Shown: positions 38,726-47,940, counted from the first letter of the stretch. The stretch is DNA of 64,000 nucleotides from Aliihoeflea aestuarii (GCF_024105665.1 NZ_JAAAMK010000003.1:372001-436000); one strand, 5' to 3'. Program-made: numbers and translations. Notes: a model not told the origin generated them from the letters alone.

Positions 38726-39451
38726 GCGCTTCGCGCGCATCAAAAGGAACATGGGACGGTCGAGTTCCTGTTCCCATTCGGGATGGGCGGCGATCTGTGC
38801 AGCGCTCGGCCGCCATTCCTCCAAATGATCGATGTCGAAACCGGCGCCGGTCAGTGCCGAGAACGTCGTGCCGAGCGTGCGATGGTATTTCTCGACGCCG
38901 TCCACGAACCAGTGATTGCGACGAAGTCCCTCCCGGAAATAGCCGTCGAGCGGCCAGATGGCGCGGCCGTCGCCGTCTTTTCTCCAGCCGGGCGTGGAGG
39001 GCGCGGTGTTGATGGGATGTTCGATGCTGAAGACCAACGACCCACCCGGCTTCAGGCTTCGGTGGACCGTTCGTGCCAGCCGACCGAAATCCGCGACATA
39101 GTGAAAGGCGAGCGAGGAGTAGGCGAGGTCGAATGCCCGATCCGGAAGGTCGAGGGTTTCGAGGTCGGCAATCTCGTATTCGATCGCCGCGCTCGATGTT
39201 TGCGCCCGCGCGTGCGCCAGCATGTTCCGCGAGATGTCGAGCGAGAGAATACGGCTCGCGCCGGCCGTTGCGGCCCAGCGCGAGAACCAGCCGAAGCCGC
39301 AGCCGAGATCGACGACGGACAAGCCGTCAATGGGCGGCAGAAGCGCACGCATGGAAGGCCATTCCGGTGCGCCATCGAGCCCATGGACGGAACGTGGCAG
39401 TTGGCAATAGCCCTGCAGGAAGGCGTCGTCGTCGTAGATGTTCTGCGTCAA
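38717..39451 (-). CDS. Class I SAM-dependent methyltransferase
   Basis: Encodes 244 residues. SVVDLGCGFGWFSRWA is the AdoMet-binding motif I, with ILSLDISRNML as the acidic loop, IADLETLDLPDRAFDLAYSS as motif II/III region (ADLETLDLP and FDLAYSSLA) and LKPGGSLVFSIEHP after it. A TTG start at 39451 is favoured because GGGAGG precedes it at the right distance and no ATG is available before the conserved part. The substrate is unknown. It lies 20 bp after ppa on the same strand. Confidence 0.85.
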   Translation of the reverse strand: MTQNIYDDDAFLQGYCQLPRSVHGLDGAPEWPSMRALLPPIDGLSVVDLGCGFGWFSRWAATAGASRILSLDISRNMLAHARAQTSSAAIEYEIADLETLDLPDRAFDLAYSSLAFHYVADFGRLARTVHRSLKPGGSLVFSIEHPINTAPSTPGWRKDGDGRAIWPLDGYFREGLRRNHWFVDGVEKYHRTLGTTFSALTGAGFDIDHLEEWRPSAAQIAAHPEWEQELDRPMFLLMRAKRSA

Positions 39452-39471
39452 CGATGCCTCCCGGATCGGTG

Positions 39472-40005
39472 TCAGCCCTTCGCCTTGGCGCGCTCGATCG
39501 CTTCGACGATCATGGCGCGGGCCTTTTCGGCACCCTGCCAGCCGCCGATCTTGACCCATTTGCCGGGCTCCAGATCCTTGTAGTGCTCGAAGAAGTGCTC
39601 GATCTGCTTGAGCGTGATCTCCGGCAGGTCGGTGTGGTTGAAGACGTTCTCGTAGCGGCGCGTCACATGCGGCGACGGCACTGCGATGATCTTCTCGTCC
39701 TTGCCGCCGTCGTCCTCCATGATCAGAACGCCGATCGGGCGCACATTGATGACGCAGCCGGGTACCAGTTCGCGGGTGTTGCAGATCAGGACGTCGATCG
39801 GGTCGCCGTCCTCCGACAGCGTGTGCGGCACGAAGCCGTAATTGCCGGGATAGCGCATCGGGGTGTAGAGAAAGCGGTCGACGACGAGCACGCCCGCATC
39901 CTTGTCCATCTCGTATTTGATCGGCTGGCCGCCGGCCGGCACTTCGATGAGGACGTTGACGTCTTCCGGCGGATTGTCGCCGATGGAGATGGCGTCGAGG
40001 CGCAT
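39472..40005 (-). CDS. ppa: Inorganic diphosphatase
   Basis: Encodes 177 residues, the family I length. The active-site signature is DGDPIDVLI, with further metal and phosphate ligands in [17 protein letters not shown] (IEVPAGGQ and YEMDKD), [12 protein letters not shown] and [14 protein letters not shown]. It hydrolyses pyrophosphate released by polymer synthesis. It is a minus-strand gene followed by the methyltransferase and preceded by a GNAT gene 88 bp away. Confidence 0.97.
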   Translation of the reverse strand: MRLDAISIGDNPPEDVNVLIEVPAGGQPIKYEMDKDAGVLVVDRFLYTPMRYPGNYGFVPHTLSEDGDPIDVLICNTRELVPGCVINVRPIGVLIMEDDGGKDEKIIAVPSPHVTRRYENVFNHTDLPEITLKQIEHFFEHYKDLEPGKWVKIGGWQGAEKARAMIVEAIERAKAKG

Positions 40006-40093
40006 ATTTTATTCCTGTTCGCAAGTTTCGAGATTGCGAGAGGCGTTAGCGCGGATAATGCTGCATTGCAATGGAAAGGGACGATCCGGCGGA

Positions 40094-40600
40094 TCAGTTC
40101 CAGATATAGGCGACCTTGCGCAGCGCCTTTTCGTCGAAAATCTCGACGCCTTCGGCAACATCGCGTCCGCCCGCGCCCTCGTAAAAGGCGCGCGCGCCTT
40201 CGTTCTCCTCCAGCGCCCAGACGACGAGCCCGGTCAGGCCATGCGCCTTCAGCCGGTCGCGTGCGGCCTTGAACAGGCGGGTGCCGAGCCCGATGCCCTG
40301 ATATTCGGGCAGGAGGTACAATTCGTAGATCTCGCCGTCCTGAGGCAGGTCGCGCGCGCGGTTGCGGCCGAGTGTGGCGTAGCCGACCACGTCGCCGTCG
40401 ATCTCGACCACCAGCACGCTGGCGGCGCGGCGGATCGCCTTTTCCCACCATTGCACGCCCCTGCGGGACAGCATGGAATTCAGGGCCGTGTGCGGTATGA
40501 GGCCGGCATAGGCGCCGACCCAGGCATCATGATGCACGCCGGCGATCGCTTCCGCGTCGTGCGGGTCGGCCTTGCGAATGTCAATCGAGAGCGTCTTCAT
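40094..40600 (-). CDS. GNAT family N-acetyltransferase
   Basis: Encodes 168 residues with the GNAT acetyl-CoA site in YLLPEYQGIGLGTRLF (the Q/RxxGxG/A motif), preceded by GYATLGRNRARD and followed by VVWALEENEGARAFYEGAGG. The substrate cannot be told. It stands upstream of ppa on the same strand with an 88-bp gap, so it may have its own transcript. Upstream lies a long palindromic repeat. Confidence 0.88.
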   Translation of the reverse strand: MKTLSIDIRKADPHDAEAIAGVHHDAWVGAYAGLIPHTALNSMLSRRGVQWWEKAIRRAASVLVVEIDGDVVGYATLGRNRARDLPQDGEIYELYLLPEYQGIGLGTRLFKAARDRLKAHGLTGLVVWALEENEGARAFYEGAGGRDVAEGVEIFDEKALRKVAYIWN

Positions 40601-40680
40601 GATTTGTTAATCATAATCCGCGACGCCGCTTGACCGCAAGCGGGAAGGTGTTTTGGCCGTCTCCGTTTTTGCAGTTTGGA

Positions 40681-40820
40681 ATGGCGAGGCCTGGATTCTT
40701 GTGACGAGCACAGGAATGACGGCCGAGAGGTCGATGCCAGTCGTCGGCTTCGCAAGGCTTGCATCGATACCAATGCAATCGTCATTCCTGTGCTCGTCCC
40801 AGGAATCCATGCCTCGCCAT
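40681..40820. repeat. Intergenic inverted repeat with 40-bp arms
   Basis: The arm 40681-40720 begins ATGGCGAGGCCTGGATTC and ends GAGCACAGGAATGAC; the arm 40781-40820 begins GTCATTCCTGTGCTCGTC and ends GCCTCGCCAT. They pair over 40 bp with only a few mismatches around a 60-bp loop. It fills most of the 254-bp gap before the GNAT gene. The motif CATTCCTGTGCTCGTCCCAGGAATCC-type is a common rhizobial intergenic repeat. Confidence 0.9.
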
Positions 40821-40854
40821 CGAAGCTGGCGGGCATTTAAGCGACAGGCTGGCC

Positions 40855-41166
40855 TCAGGCGGTGCCGGCGGCGCGCATTGCGCCCAAGTCGGTGACTTGT
40901 GGTGCGGGCCGCGCCGCGCAGCGCAAGGCCGCGATCAACACCTCGATATCGGATGCCTCGACCGGCTGCCATCCGCACGGGCAGGGCTCGATGCCGCGAT
41001 GGGCGGCGGCGATCTCGCGATAGATATTGCCCACGGACTGTGCGGCCAGCCGCATGACGACCATCGGCGGCAGGCCGGTCGTGCGCATCACCTCGCAGAA
41101 TTCGTTCATGATGGTCGCGCGGATGTGCTCGCGCGCCTGATCCTGCCTGCGTTCATATTCGTGCAT
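40855..41166 (-). CDS. Conserved small protein of unknown function
   Basis: Encodes 103 residues from ATG 41166 (MHEYERRQDQARE), chosen because GGAG lies eight bases upstream; ATG 41178 or a longer TTG start are possible. The sequence is soluble and largely helical, with MVVMRLAAQSVGNIYREIA and a CPCGW motif that might bind metal. A DUF6074-type or other small family might apply but none was recognised firmly. It is alone between the palindrome and rplS, on the same strand as both neighbours. Confidence 0.65.
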   Translation of the reverse strand: MHEYERRQDQAREHIRATIMNEFCEVMRTTGLPPMVVMRLAAQSVGNIYREIAAAHRGIEPCPCGWQPVEASDIEVLIAALRCAARPAPQVTDLGAMRAAGTA

Positions 41167-41299
41167 GCCAAACTCCATCGTGGATTTCGGCGGCACATTA
41201 ACGCGGCTTTTCCGACAGGCAAGCAAAACATGACAAAAGCAGTCATGATTATGCGTGACACGTCCGATAGCGCGCCATACTGGTGGACACGCAACGCAA

Positions 41300-41329
41300 A
41301 ACGGGCGCGGAAATGATCCCGCGCCCGTT
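41300..41329 (-). terminator. Intrinsic terminator of the rimM-trmD-rplS operon
   Basis: AACGGGCGCGG (41300-41310) pairs with CCGCGCCCGTT (41319-41329) around an eight-base loop. On the minus strand the stem is followed by TTTTGCG, a short U-tract. It starts 26 bp after the rplS stop. Confidence 0.85.
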
Positions 41330-41354
41330 CCGGCAATTCGATATCGCGTCGCGC

Positions 41355-41849
41355 TTACGCGTTGGTGTCCGCGTCCTGCGCGGCCTTTTCGGCGGCGAGC
41401 GCCTGGGCGGCGGCGACCTTCTCGGCTTCGCGCTTGGCGCGCTCTGCGGCGGCGGCCTCACGCTCGGCGTCGTTCAGCTTGCGGGCGCGCACGCCGGTAT
41501 TCTCGACGATGCGAGCCGACTTGCCGCGACGATCGCGCAAATAATAGAGCTTGGCGCGGCGCACCTTGCCACGGCGCACGACTTCGACGCCCTCGACCAG
41601 CGGCGAATAGATCGGGAACACGCGCTCCACGCCTTCGCCGTAGGAAATCTTGCGAACCGTGAAATTCTCGTTGAGGCCGGCGCCCGAACGCGCGATGCAC
41701 ACGCCTTCATAAGCCTGGACGCGGGTACGCGTGCCTTCGGTGACGCGCACCTGGACGCGGACGGTGTCGCCCGGCTGGAATTCGGGGAGCGTGCGCTTTT
41801 CTTCGATCTTGGCGGCCTGTTCGGCCTCGAGCTGACGGATGATGTCCAT
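41355..41849 (-). CDS. rplS: 50S ribosomal protein L19
   Basis: Encodes 164 residues. The conserved L19 core is present: [48 protein letters not shown] (shown partly as ERVFPIYSP) and [20 protein letters not shown]-terminal Ala/Glu/Lys-rich tail of about 40 residues extends past the typical bacterial length, as in other alphaproteobacteria. L19 lies at the subunit interface. It ends the rimM-trmD-rplS cluster and is followed by a terminator; 186 bp separate it from trmD. Confidence 0.98.
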   Translation of the reverse strand: MDIIRQLEAEQAAKIEEKRTLPEFQPGDTVRVQVRVTEGTRTRVQAYEGVCIARSGAGLNENFTVRKISYGEGVERVFPIYSPLVEGVEVVRRGKVRRAKLYYLRDRRGKSARIVENTGVRARKLNDAEREAAAAERAKREAEKVAAAQALAAEKAAQDADTNA

Positions 41850-42035
41850 CGCGGTATCCTCTTCTTGTTCTTCGAACAGCCAGAGCGCTCGGCTCTCGTT
41901 CCCCCAGTCGCGTTGGACCGTGGAACTATGCGAACCGGCAAAACCGGAAGGCAGGAGCGATGGTCAGTAATTGTTGTCGGGTCCGGACCGTACATCCGGG
42001 CTCGGGGGCGCTCATACACGCCTTTGCGCGGTTTG

Positions 42036-42734
42036 TCACGTCTTGCGCGTCATTTTCTCGATCAGGTCCGGCCGCCGCTCGGCGGTGAGGTCGAGCGCCC
42101 GCTCGCGCCGCCAGGCGGCGATCCTGCCGTGATTGCCTGAGGTCAGCACGTCCGGGATCGGCATGCCCTCGAAATCGGCGGGGCGGGTATAATGGGGGTG
42201 TTCCAGATGGCCGCTTTCGAAGCTTTCTTCCTCGCCGGAGGCCACGTTGCCCATGACGCCGGGCAGAAGCCGCACGACCGCATCGAGAAGCACCTGCGCG
42301 GCGAGTTCGCCGCCCGACAGGATGTAGTCGCCGATCGAAACTTCCTCGAGGCCCCGCGCATCGATCACGCGCTGGTCGACGCCCTCGAAGCGGCCGCACA
42401 GGATCATCACGCCCGGCCCGCCGGAAAGCTCGCGCACACGCGGCTGCGTGAGCGGCTTGCCGCGCGGGCTCATCAGGAGGCGCGGGCGCTCGTCGCCTAC
42501 GGGCGAAGCGTGATCCACGGCCTTCGCGACGATATCGGCCTTGAGCACCATGCCCGCGCCGCCGCCGGCAGGCGTGTCGTCGACCGTGCGATGCCGGTCG
42601 GTCGCGAAATCACGCAACTGCACCGTCTCCAGCGCCCAGATTTCTTTTTCCAACGCCCGACCGGACATAGACAGGCCGAGCGGGCCGGGAAACATCTCCG
42701 GGTAAAGCGTCAGGACGGTCGCGCGGAAGGTCAT
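42036..42734 (-). CDS. trmD: tRNA (guanine37-N1)-methyltransferase
   Basis: Encodes 232 residues of the SPOUT (trefoil knot) class. Visible marks are [38 protein letters not shown] and [14 protein letters not shown], the last two forming the AdoMet-binding knot. It methylates G37 of tRNAs reading CNN codons to prevent frameshifting. Its ATG overlaps the rimM stop by four bases. The gap to rplS (41850-42035) holds no other gene. Confidence 0.97.
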   Translation of the reverse strand: MTFRATVLTLYPEMFPGPLGLSMSGRALEKEIWALETVQLRDFATDRHRTVDDTPAGGGAGMVLKADIVAKAVDHASPVGDERPRLLMSPRGKPLTQPRVRELSGGPGVMILCGRFEGVDQRVIDARGLEEVSIGDYILSGGELAAQVLLDAVVRLLPGVMGNVASGEEESFESGHLEHPHYTRPADFEGMPIPDVLTSGNHGRIAAWRRERALDLTAERRPDLIEKMTRKT

Positions 42735-43261
42735 TCGTCCGGTCCGTCGTCATCGCCGCCGACCAGCCCGGCCGCATGGGCGTCGATCTCGATCCGCCCT
42801 TCGGCGACGGCCACGCGCGGCACGGCGGCCTTCGTGAACGGGATCAGCACCGTGCCGCCGGTCGCCAGCGTCAGTTCCAGAATGTCGCCCGCGCCGAAAT
42901 CGTGCATCGCCTTGACCGTGCCGAGACGCGCGCCGGCATCGTCGACGGCGGCGAGCCCAATCAGGTCCGCCTGGTAGAATTCGTCCTCGTCGAGATCGTT
43001 CGGCAGCGCGGCCCGCGAAACGAACAGCTCGGTGCCGTTCGCGGCCTCGGCTGCCTCGCGCGATCCGATTTCCCTGATCTTCGCGACCACGACAGTCTTC
43101 GACGGCCGCAGATCGAGGATCGTGTAGCTCTTGCCCGCCGCGTCGAACAGCGGCCCGTAATCGCCGAGCGCCAGCGGATCGCCGGTGAAGGTCTTTACCC
43201 GCACCTCGCCGCGCACGCCGTGCGGCGCGCCGATCACCGCCATCAGTACTTTTTCGCTCAT
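42731..43261 (-). CDS. rimM: Ribosome maturation factor RimM
   Basis: Encodes 176 residues from ATG 43261 ([13 protein letters not shown]). The N-terminal beta-barrel begins [21 protein letters not shown] and the PRC-barrel part contains [21 protein letters not shown], described here in parts, and [12 protein letters not shown]. RimM helps assemble the 30S head and binds S19. A purine-rich AAAGGTCG lies upstream. Unlike in many relatives no rpsP gene precedes it; the divergent xerC begins 77 bp away. Confidence 0.93.
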   Translation of the reverse strand: MSEKVLMAVIGAPHGVRGEVRVKTFTGDPLALGDYGPLFDAAGKSYTILDLRPSKTVVVAKIREIGSREAAEAANGTELFVSRAALPNDLDEDEFYQADLIGLAAVDDAGARLGTVKAMHDFGAGDILELTLATGGTVLIPFTKAAVPRVAVAEGRIEIDAHAAGLVGGDDDGPDE

Positions 43262-43338
43262 GTTGCGACCTTTCATCGATCGCACGCTTCAAACGCCGCC
43301 CTTCATCGCCTGTCAACCTTGCAAGGCGAAGATGGGCC

Positions 43339-44292
43339 ATGTCCGAATTTCTCGTCATCGCCAGGCCCGACCTTCAGACCGCCCGCGAGGAGTGGCTGAA
43401 ATCGCTCAGCTTCGAGCGCCGGCTCGCCGCGCTGACCGTCGAAGCCTATGAACGCGACACGCGCCAGTTCTTCCGGTTCCTGACCGCGCATCTCGCCGCG
43501 CCGCCCGCCATATCCGACATCGCGGATTTACGCCCGGCGGATTTGCGCGCCTATCTAGCGTCGCGCCGCAACGATGGCGCAGGGGCACGCACGCTCGGGC
43601 GCGGACTTGCCGGCATCCGCTCGCTGCTGCGCTTCCTCGAACGGCGCGGCCTCGTCAATTCGGCCGGCGCATCGGCGATGCGCTCGCCCAAACAGCCGAA
43701 ATCGCTGCCCAAGCCGCTGACCGCGGCGGATGCACGCCGTGTCGTTTCGAGCGGCGGGCAGCTTGCCGAGGAACCATGGATCGCCGCGCGCAATGCGGCC
43801 GTCCTGACGCTGCTTTATGCCTGCGGCCTGCGGATTTCCGAAGCGCTCGGCCTGACCGGCGGCGACCTGTCCGACGCCTCCGAGACGATCCTGCGGATCA
43901 TCGGCAAGGGGGGCAAGACGCGACTCGTGCCGGTCCTGCCGGCAGCGCTCGCCGCCATCGGCGAATATCGCCGGCTCTGCCCCTATCATCTCGACGCGGA
44001 CAAGCCGCTTTTCTGCGGCGCGAAGGGCGGGCCGCTTGCCGCAGCCATCATCCAGCGCGAAATGAAGAAGATGCGCTCCGCGCTCGGCCTTGCCGACACC
44101 GCGACGCCGCACGCGCTGCGCCATTCCTTTGCGACGCATCTTCTGGCGCGCGGCGGCGATCTGCGCGCGATCCAGGAACTTTTGGGCCATGCCAGCCTTT
44201 CGACCACGCAGATCTATACCGGTGTCGATTCGGCGCGGCTTCTCGAAATCTACGACAAGGCCCATCCGCGCGGGCGAAGGAGTGCCGCATGA
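43339..44292 (+). CDS. xerC: Tyrosine recombinase XerC
   Basis: Encodes 317 residues. The N-terminal SAM-like core-binding domain (EEWLKSLSFERRLAALTVEAY region) is followed by the catalytic domain with the Arg in YACGLRISEALGL, Lys in IGKGGKTRLVP, HALRHSFATHLL with His and Arg, and LLGHASLSTTQIYTGVD with His and the nucleophilic Tyr. With XerD it resolves chromosome dimers at dif. Rhizobial order and sequence fit XerC rather than XerD, though by-eye assignment is not absolute. The stop overlaps the next gene as ATGA. Confidence 0.9.
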   Translation: MSEFLVIARPDLQTAREEWLKSLSFERRLAALTVEAYERDTRQFFRFLTAHLAAPPAISDIADLRPADLRAYLASRRNDGAGARTLGRGLAGIRSLLRFLERRGLVNSAGASAMRSPKQPKSLPKPLTAADARRVVSSGGQLAEEPWIAARNAAVLTLLYACGLRISEALGLTGGDLSDASETILRIIGKGGKTRLVPVLPAALAAIGEYRRLCPYHLDADKPLFCGAKGGPLAAAIIQREMKKMRSALGLADTATPHALRHSFATHLLARGGDLRAIQELLGHASLSTTQIYTGVDSARLLEIYDKAHPRGRRSAA

Positions 44293-45350
44293 CGATCCAT
44301 CCCGACCGTATTGCCGAGGCGGCCCTGCGGTTGATCGCGGCGCTGACGACGCTCGTATTCTCCAGCTTCGTCCTCATTCTCGTCTTGGCGCTGACATCGG
44401 CGCGCGCCGAGCCTGTCTGCACCGGAACCGACATGCTCGCCGCGATGGAACGCGACGACCCCGATGCCTGGCAAAGCCTGCGTAGCGAGGCTGATGCGAG
44501 CGTCAACGGCGAGGCGATGCTGTGGCGGATCGAAACGCCCGCAGGTGCGGTGTCGCATCTTTACGGCACGATGCACGTTACCGATCCGCGCATCACGACG
44601 CTGCCGCCCGATGCTCAAAAGGCATTCGACGCCGCGCGCGTGCTCGTCATCGAGACGACCGACATTCTGGACCCCGCCGCCATGATGGCCGCGATGGCGC
44701 AGAATCCCGAGCTGACGATGTTCACCGACCGGACGACGCTGTCCTCGCTCCTTGGCGAAGACGATCGCGAGAGGGTCGAAACCGCCTTGCAGGCGCGGGG
44801 CTTGTCGCTCGCTTCGCTCGACAAAATGAAGCCGTGGATCATCGCGGCGATGGTCGTGCTGCCGGAATGCGAACGGGCGCGCGAGGCTGCCGGCGACGAA
44901 ATTCTGGACGTCGCGCTCGCGACCCGGGCCGGCGAAGCGGAAATGAAGGTCGAGGGGCTTGAGACCACTGCCGAACAACTCGGCGCGATGGCGGCGCTGC
45001 CGCTCGATTTTCATATACGCGCGTTGGTCGACACGCTCGCGCTCGGCGACGGGGTGGACGACATCATCGAAACGATGATCGTCATCCACCAGCGCGGCGA
45101 ACCCGGACTTTTCTGGCCGCTTTTCAAGGCGGTGCTGCCGGGCGGTGAGGATGACGCCATCGCCATCGCCGGCTTCGAGCAATCGGTCATCACCGATCGC
45201 AACCGAACGATGGCAGACCGTGTAAAGGCGTATCTGGACGCGGGCGACGCCTTCGTCGCCGTCGGCGCGCTTCATCTTCCGGGCGAGGAAGGTGTCGTCG
45301 CGCTCCTGCGCGAGGCGGGCTTCGAGGTGACGCCGATTTCCTCGCGATAG
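44289..45350 (+). CDS. TraB/GumN family protein, membrane-anchored or exported
   Basis: Encodes 353 residues. A hydrophobic N-terminal segment (TLVFSSFVLILVLALTSARA) acts as anchor or signal. The family marks are HLYGTMHVTDPRI, VLVIETTDILDP, KMKPWIIAAMV, GLETTAEQLGAM and FVAVGALHLPGEEGVVALL. TraB/GumN proteins are proposed metallopeptidase-like enzymes; the role in bacteria is unclear. Its start overlaps the xerC stop, so the two are co-translated. Confidence 0.88.
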   Translation: MTIHPDRIAEAALRLIAALTTLVFSSFVLILVLALTSARAEPVCTGTDMLAAMERDDPDAWQSLRSEADASVNGEAMLWRIETPAGAVSHLYGTMHVTDPRITTLPPDAQKAFDAARVLVIETTDILDPAAMMAAMAQNPELTMFTDRTTLSSLLGEDDRERVETALQARGLSLASLDKMKPWIIAAMVVLPECERAREAAGDEILDVALATRAGEAEMKVEGLETTAEQLGAMAALPLDFHIRALVDTLALGDGVDDIIETMIVIHQRGEPGLFWPLFKAVLPGGEDDAIAIAGFEQSVITDRNRTMADRVKAYLDAGDAFVAVGALHLPGEEGVVALLREAGFEVTPISSR

Positions 45351-45419
45351 GCGCTCACGGAACCGTGTGGGTTCAGGGACGTTTATCCATCACGATTTAT
45401 GTCTTTAGGAGCCAGAACC

Positions 45420-45848
45420 ATGGCCGACCCTCGTGACCGCGACCCCGTTTCGCCGAACCCGACAGATCCCCACGATCCGGCCGGCAGGCCGCGCATCGAT
45501 CCAGTGACCGGCGCGCCCAGACCCGCCGAAACGGTGGTTGTCAACAACACCCGTGGCGGCTCGAATGCGCTCGTCCTTGGCGTCATTGCCGCCGCGATCG
45601 TCGTTGCCCTTCTTGTGTTCATGAACTGGACGCCTGCAACCGATACCGCCGTCACACCGGATGGCGCGGTGACGGAAGAGCCGGCCGCGACGACGGATGG
45701 CGCAGTTCCGCCGGCCGCCACGACCGAACCGGCGACCGAGGCCCCGGCCACCACAGCTCCCGCCGAGACGACGCCTCCGGCAGGCGGCGATACCGCGCCG
45801 GCTCCTGCCGACGAAGCTCCGGCGACACAGCCGGCCCCGGCTGAGTAA
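45420..45848 (+). CDS. Single-pass membrane protein with Ala/Pro/Thr-rich tail
   Basis: Encodes 142 residues from ATG 45420, which follows an AGGAG site; an in-frame ATG at 45399 lacks one. The N-terminal third is hydrophilic (DPRDRDPVSPNPTDPHDP), then comes a helix ALVLGVIAAAIVVALLVF, and the remaining 70 residues are almost only Ala, Thr, Pro and Glu. The tail is probably an unfolded periplasmic stretch. No family was recognised. An intrinsic terminator follows at once. Confidence 0.75.
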   Translation: MADPRDRDPVSPNPTDPHDPAGRPRIDPVTGAPRPAETVVVNNTRGGSNALVLGVIAAAIVVALLVFMNWTPATDTAVTPDGAVTEEPAATTDGAVPPAATTEPATEAPATTAPAETTPPAGGDTAPAPADEAPATQPAPAE

Positions 45849-45852
45849 CAGC

Positions 45853-45881
45853 AAAACGGCCCCCATTTCGGGGGCCGTTTT
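45853..45881. terminator. Bidirectional intrinsic terminator
   Basis: AAAACGGCCCCC (45853-45864) pairs exactly with GGGGGCCGTTTT (45870-45881) around a five-base loop, with T or A runs on either side for both strands. It separates the convergent membrane-protein gene and the GNAT gene. Confidence 0.92.
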
Positions 45882-45884
45882 CGT

Positions 45885-46334
45885 TCAGCGCATGTAGCGG
45901 ATGTATTTCGTGTTCCGCGCCACGCGATCGTAAAGCTGGCGCGCCGTCGCATTATGCTCCTGCGTCAGCCAGTAGACGTTGGCGAGACCGAGCCGGTCAG
46001 CCTCTTCATAGACTGCCTCGATCAGCGCGCGCCCGATGCCCGTTCCGCGCGCGTCCGGATCGGCATAAAGGTCCTGTAGATAGCAATTGTTCTTCTGCGA
46101 CCAGCAGGTGCGGTGCTGGATGTAATGCACCAGGCCGACGGGACTGCCATTCTTCGATGCGATAAAGCCATTCGGTTCGAACTCGCCGTCGCCGAGAAGC
46201 CGGGCAAAGGTGGTTCGGTAGACGTCCTCGGGAACGCTCGTCTCGTAGAATTCCAGATAGGCGGTCCACAAACGCCGCCATTCCGTCTCATCAGCCGCCT
46301 CGATCCGCCGGATCGTCACATCGCTCGTCGCCAT
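45885..46334 (-). CDS. GNAT family N-acetyltransferase
   Basis: Encodes 149 residues from ATG 46334 (MATSDVTIRRIEAAD). LYADPDARGTGIGRALIEAVYEEA holds the acetyl-CoA binding RGTGIGRAL, GLVHYIQHRTCW precedes it and YWLTQEHNATARQLYDRVA follows, the typical GNAT C-terminal region. The substrate is unknown. The stop lies 3 bp from the shared terminator. Confidence 0.88.
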   Translation of the reverse strand: MATSDVTIRRIEAADETEWRRLWTAYLEFYETSVPEDVYRTTFARLLGDGEFEPNGFIASKNGSPVGLVHYIQHRTCWSQKNNCYLQDLYADPDARGTGIGRALIEAVYEEADRLGLANVYWLTQEHNATARQLYDRVARNTKYIRYMR

Positions 46335-46459
46335 TGCACGGTGTCCCCTGTTCAAATGGAAACGGTGTCACGGCGGGGCTGGAAGTCAAACCCGGCAACG
46401 GGCACAAACCATTACGCCAGATTGTGAGGGAAGGCGCGCACGCGCATTGGTAAGCACGA

Positions 46460-47299
46460 CTACCCCTGCCGGCGCGCCATGAAGGCCAGCCGTTCGAACA
46501 GGTGCACGTCCTGTTCATTCTTGAGCAATGCGCCGTGCAGCTTGGGCAGAGCGTTTTTCGGGTCGGCCCTCAAGTCCGCCGGGTCGATGTCGTCGGATAC
46601 CAGCAGCCGGATCCAGTCGAGCGCCTCGGAGGTCGAGGGCTTCTTCTTCAGCCCCGGCACCTCGCGCACCTCGTAGAACTGCGTCAGCGCCGCGCGGACG
46701 AGCTCCTGCTTGATCCCCGGATAGTGAACCTCGACTATTCTTCCCAGCGTCTCGGCCTCGGGAAAGCGGATATAGTGGAAGAAACAGCGGCGCAGGAAAG
46801 CGTCCGGCAGTTCCTTTTCGTTGTTCGAGGTGATGATGACGATCGGGCGATTGACCGCCCGCACGGTCTGGCCGGTCTCGTAGACATGGAACTCCATCTT
46901 GTCGAGTTCCTGCAAAAGGTCGTTCGGGAATTCGATGTCGGCCTTGTCGATCTCGTCGATCAGCAACACGACCTTGGCGGGGGCCGAAAACGCTTCCCAC
47001 AATTTGCCGTGCTTGATGTAGTTCGAAATATCGTTGAAGCGCGCGTCGCCGAGCTGGCTGTCGCGAAGGCGCGAGACGGCATCGTATTCGTAGAGTCCCT
47101 GTTGCGCCTTCGTGGTCGACTTGACGTGCCATTCGAGAAGGTCGAGGCCGAGCGACGATGCGATCTGCTTGGCGAGTTCCGTCTTGCCGGTGCCGGGCTC
47201 GCCCTTGACCAGAAGCGGGCGCTCCAGCGCGATCGCGGCATTGACCGCAACCATCAGATCCTTGTCGGCGACATAGGACGATGTCCCTTCGAAACGCAT
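46460..47299 (-). CDS. MoxR-type AAA+ ATPase
   Basis: Encodes 279 residues. Walker A is VKGEPGTGKTELAKQIA, Walker B is VVLLIDEIDKAD, followed by sensor IVIITSNNEKELPDAFLRR. The AAA part agrees with MoxR-family chaperone ATPases that act with von Willebrand factor A proteins. In many Rhizobiales the next gene encodes a VWA protein of the CoxE type, but here none follows on the minus strand, where a GNAT gene lies. A role in maturing a metalloenzyme is inference only. Confidence 0.9.
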   Translation of the reverse strand: MRFEGTSSYVADKDLMVAVNAAIALERPLLVKGEPGTGKTELAKQIASSLGLDLLEWHVKSTTKAQQGLYEYDAVSRLRDSQLGDARFNDISNYIKHGKLWEAFSAPAKVVLLIDEIDKADIEFPNDLLQELDKMEFHVYETGQTVRAVNRPIVIITSNNEKELPDAFLRRCFFHYIRFPEAETLGRIVEVHYPGIKQELVRAALTQFYEVREVPGLKKKPSTSEALDWIRLLVSDDIDPADLRADPKNALPKLHGALLKNEQDVHLFERLAFMARRQG

Positions 47300-47373
47300 G
47301 CGCGAACTCCGTGGCGATAGATCGGGGCGACCCTAAGGACGCGTCGGCGCGCATGCAAGCAGGCACAAACGTA

Positions 47374-47402
47374 AAACCCCGCGGCGCAAACGCCACGGGG
47401 TT
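47374..47402. terminator. Intrinsic terminator of the small secreted protein gene
   Basis: AACCCCG, GGCG, loop CAAA, CGCC and CGGGGTT form a stem of 7+4 bp with one mismatched C/A pair at 47381 and 47394. On the minus strand it is followed by TTTTACG. It lies 26 bp after the stop of the gene at 47428-47691. Confidence 0.85.
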
Positions 47403-47427
47403 TGGAATGCCGATATGCGGACCGGTT

Positions 47428-47691
47428 TTAGCGGCCGCCATATTCCAGCGGGATCGAGACGTTGTTGACCGTCGACTGGTCGGCGTTCGTGCTCACGTCG
47501 CTCTGACGCGTCGTGATCGAGGCGGTCGTCGTGGTGTCGACGTTCGAGACGTTACGCTCGGCCTTGGCGCCCGGATTCAGCGACCGCTCGACGGCGGGGG
47601 AGAAATCACCGATTACGTAGGGAGCCTGCTGGGCCATCGCTGCGCCCGAAACACCGAGCACGAGAGCGGAAGCGAGAAGAATGCGGTTCAT
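47428..47691 (-). CDS. Small secreted protein of unknown function, 87 residues
   Basis: Begins with a signal peptide (MNRILLASALVLGVSGAAMA, cleavage before QQAPY). The mature part of about 67 residues is rich in Thr, Ser, Asn and Val with the repeated-looking stretch SNVDTTTTASITTRQSDV, given as two adjoining pieces SNVDTTTTAS and ITTRQSDVS. No cysteine is present. No family was recognised. A GGACTT-type weak ribosome-binding site precedes it. Upstream, 47751-47772 holds a 7-bp stem-loop AACCGGA/TCCGGTT; 47692-47928 contains no further gene that could be supported. Confidence 0.75.
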   Translation of the reverse strand: MNRILLASALVLGVSGAAMAQQAPYVIGDFSPAVERSLNPGAKAERNVSNVDTTTTASITTRQSDVSTNADQSTVNNVSIPLEYGGR

Positions 47692-47940
47692 GATTGAAGT
47701 CCTTTATCTGCTTTTCTTCGAAGCGGAGCTTGGGAGGATGCCCGGTTCGAAACCGGATCGTTGGGTCCGGTTCCAGACATCTAGGTTGACGCTAGCCGGC
47801 TGATAATGGCGCTTTCGGTGAACGATGTGTCGCCCGTCCTCTCGCGCGTTCGTGAATGAGCGGATATGGAAATCGAGATGCGAGTACTTAACGACGCGTC
47901 GCTCTGGCGTCCGCGCCCGGGGCGGCCTATATTGGGCATG

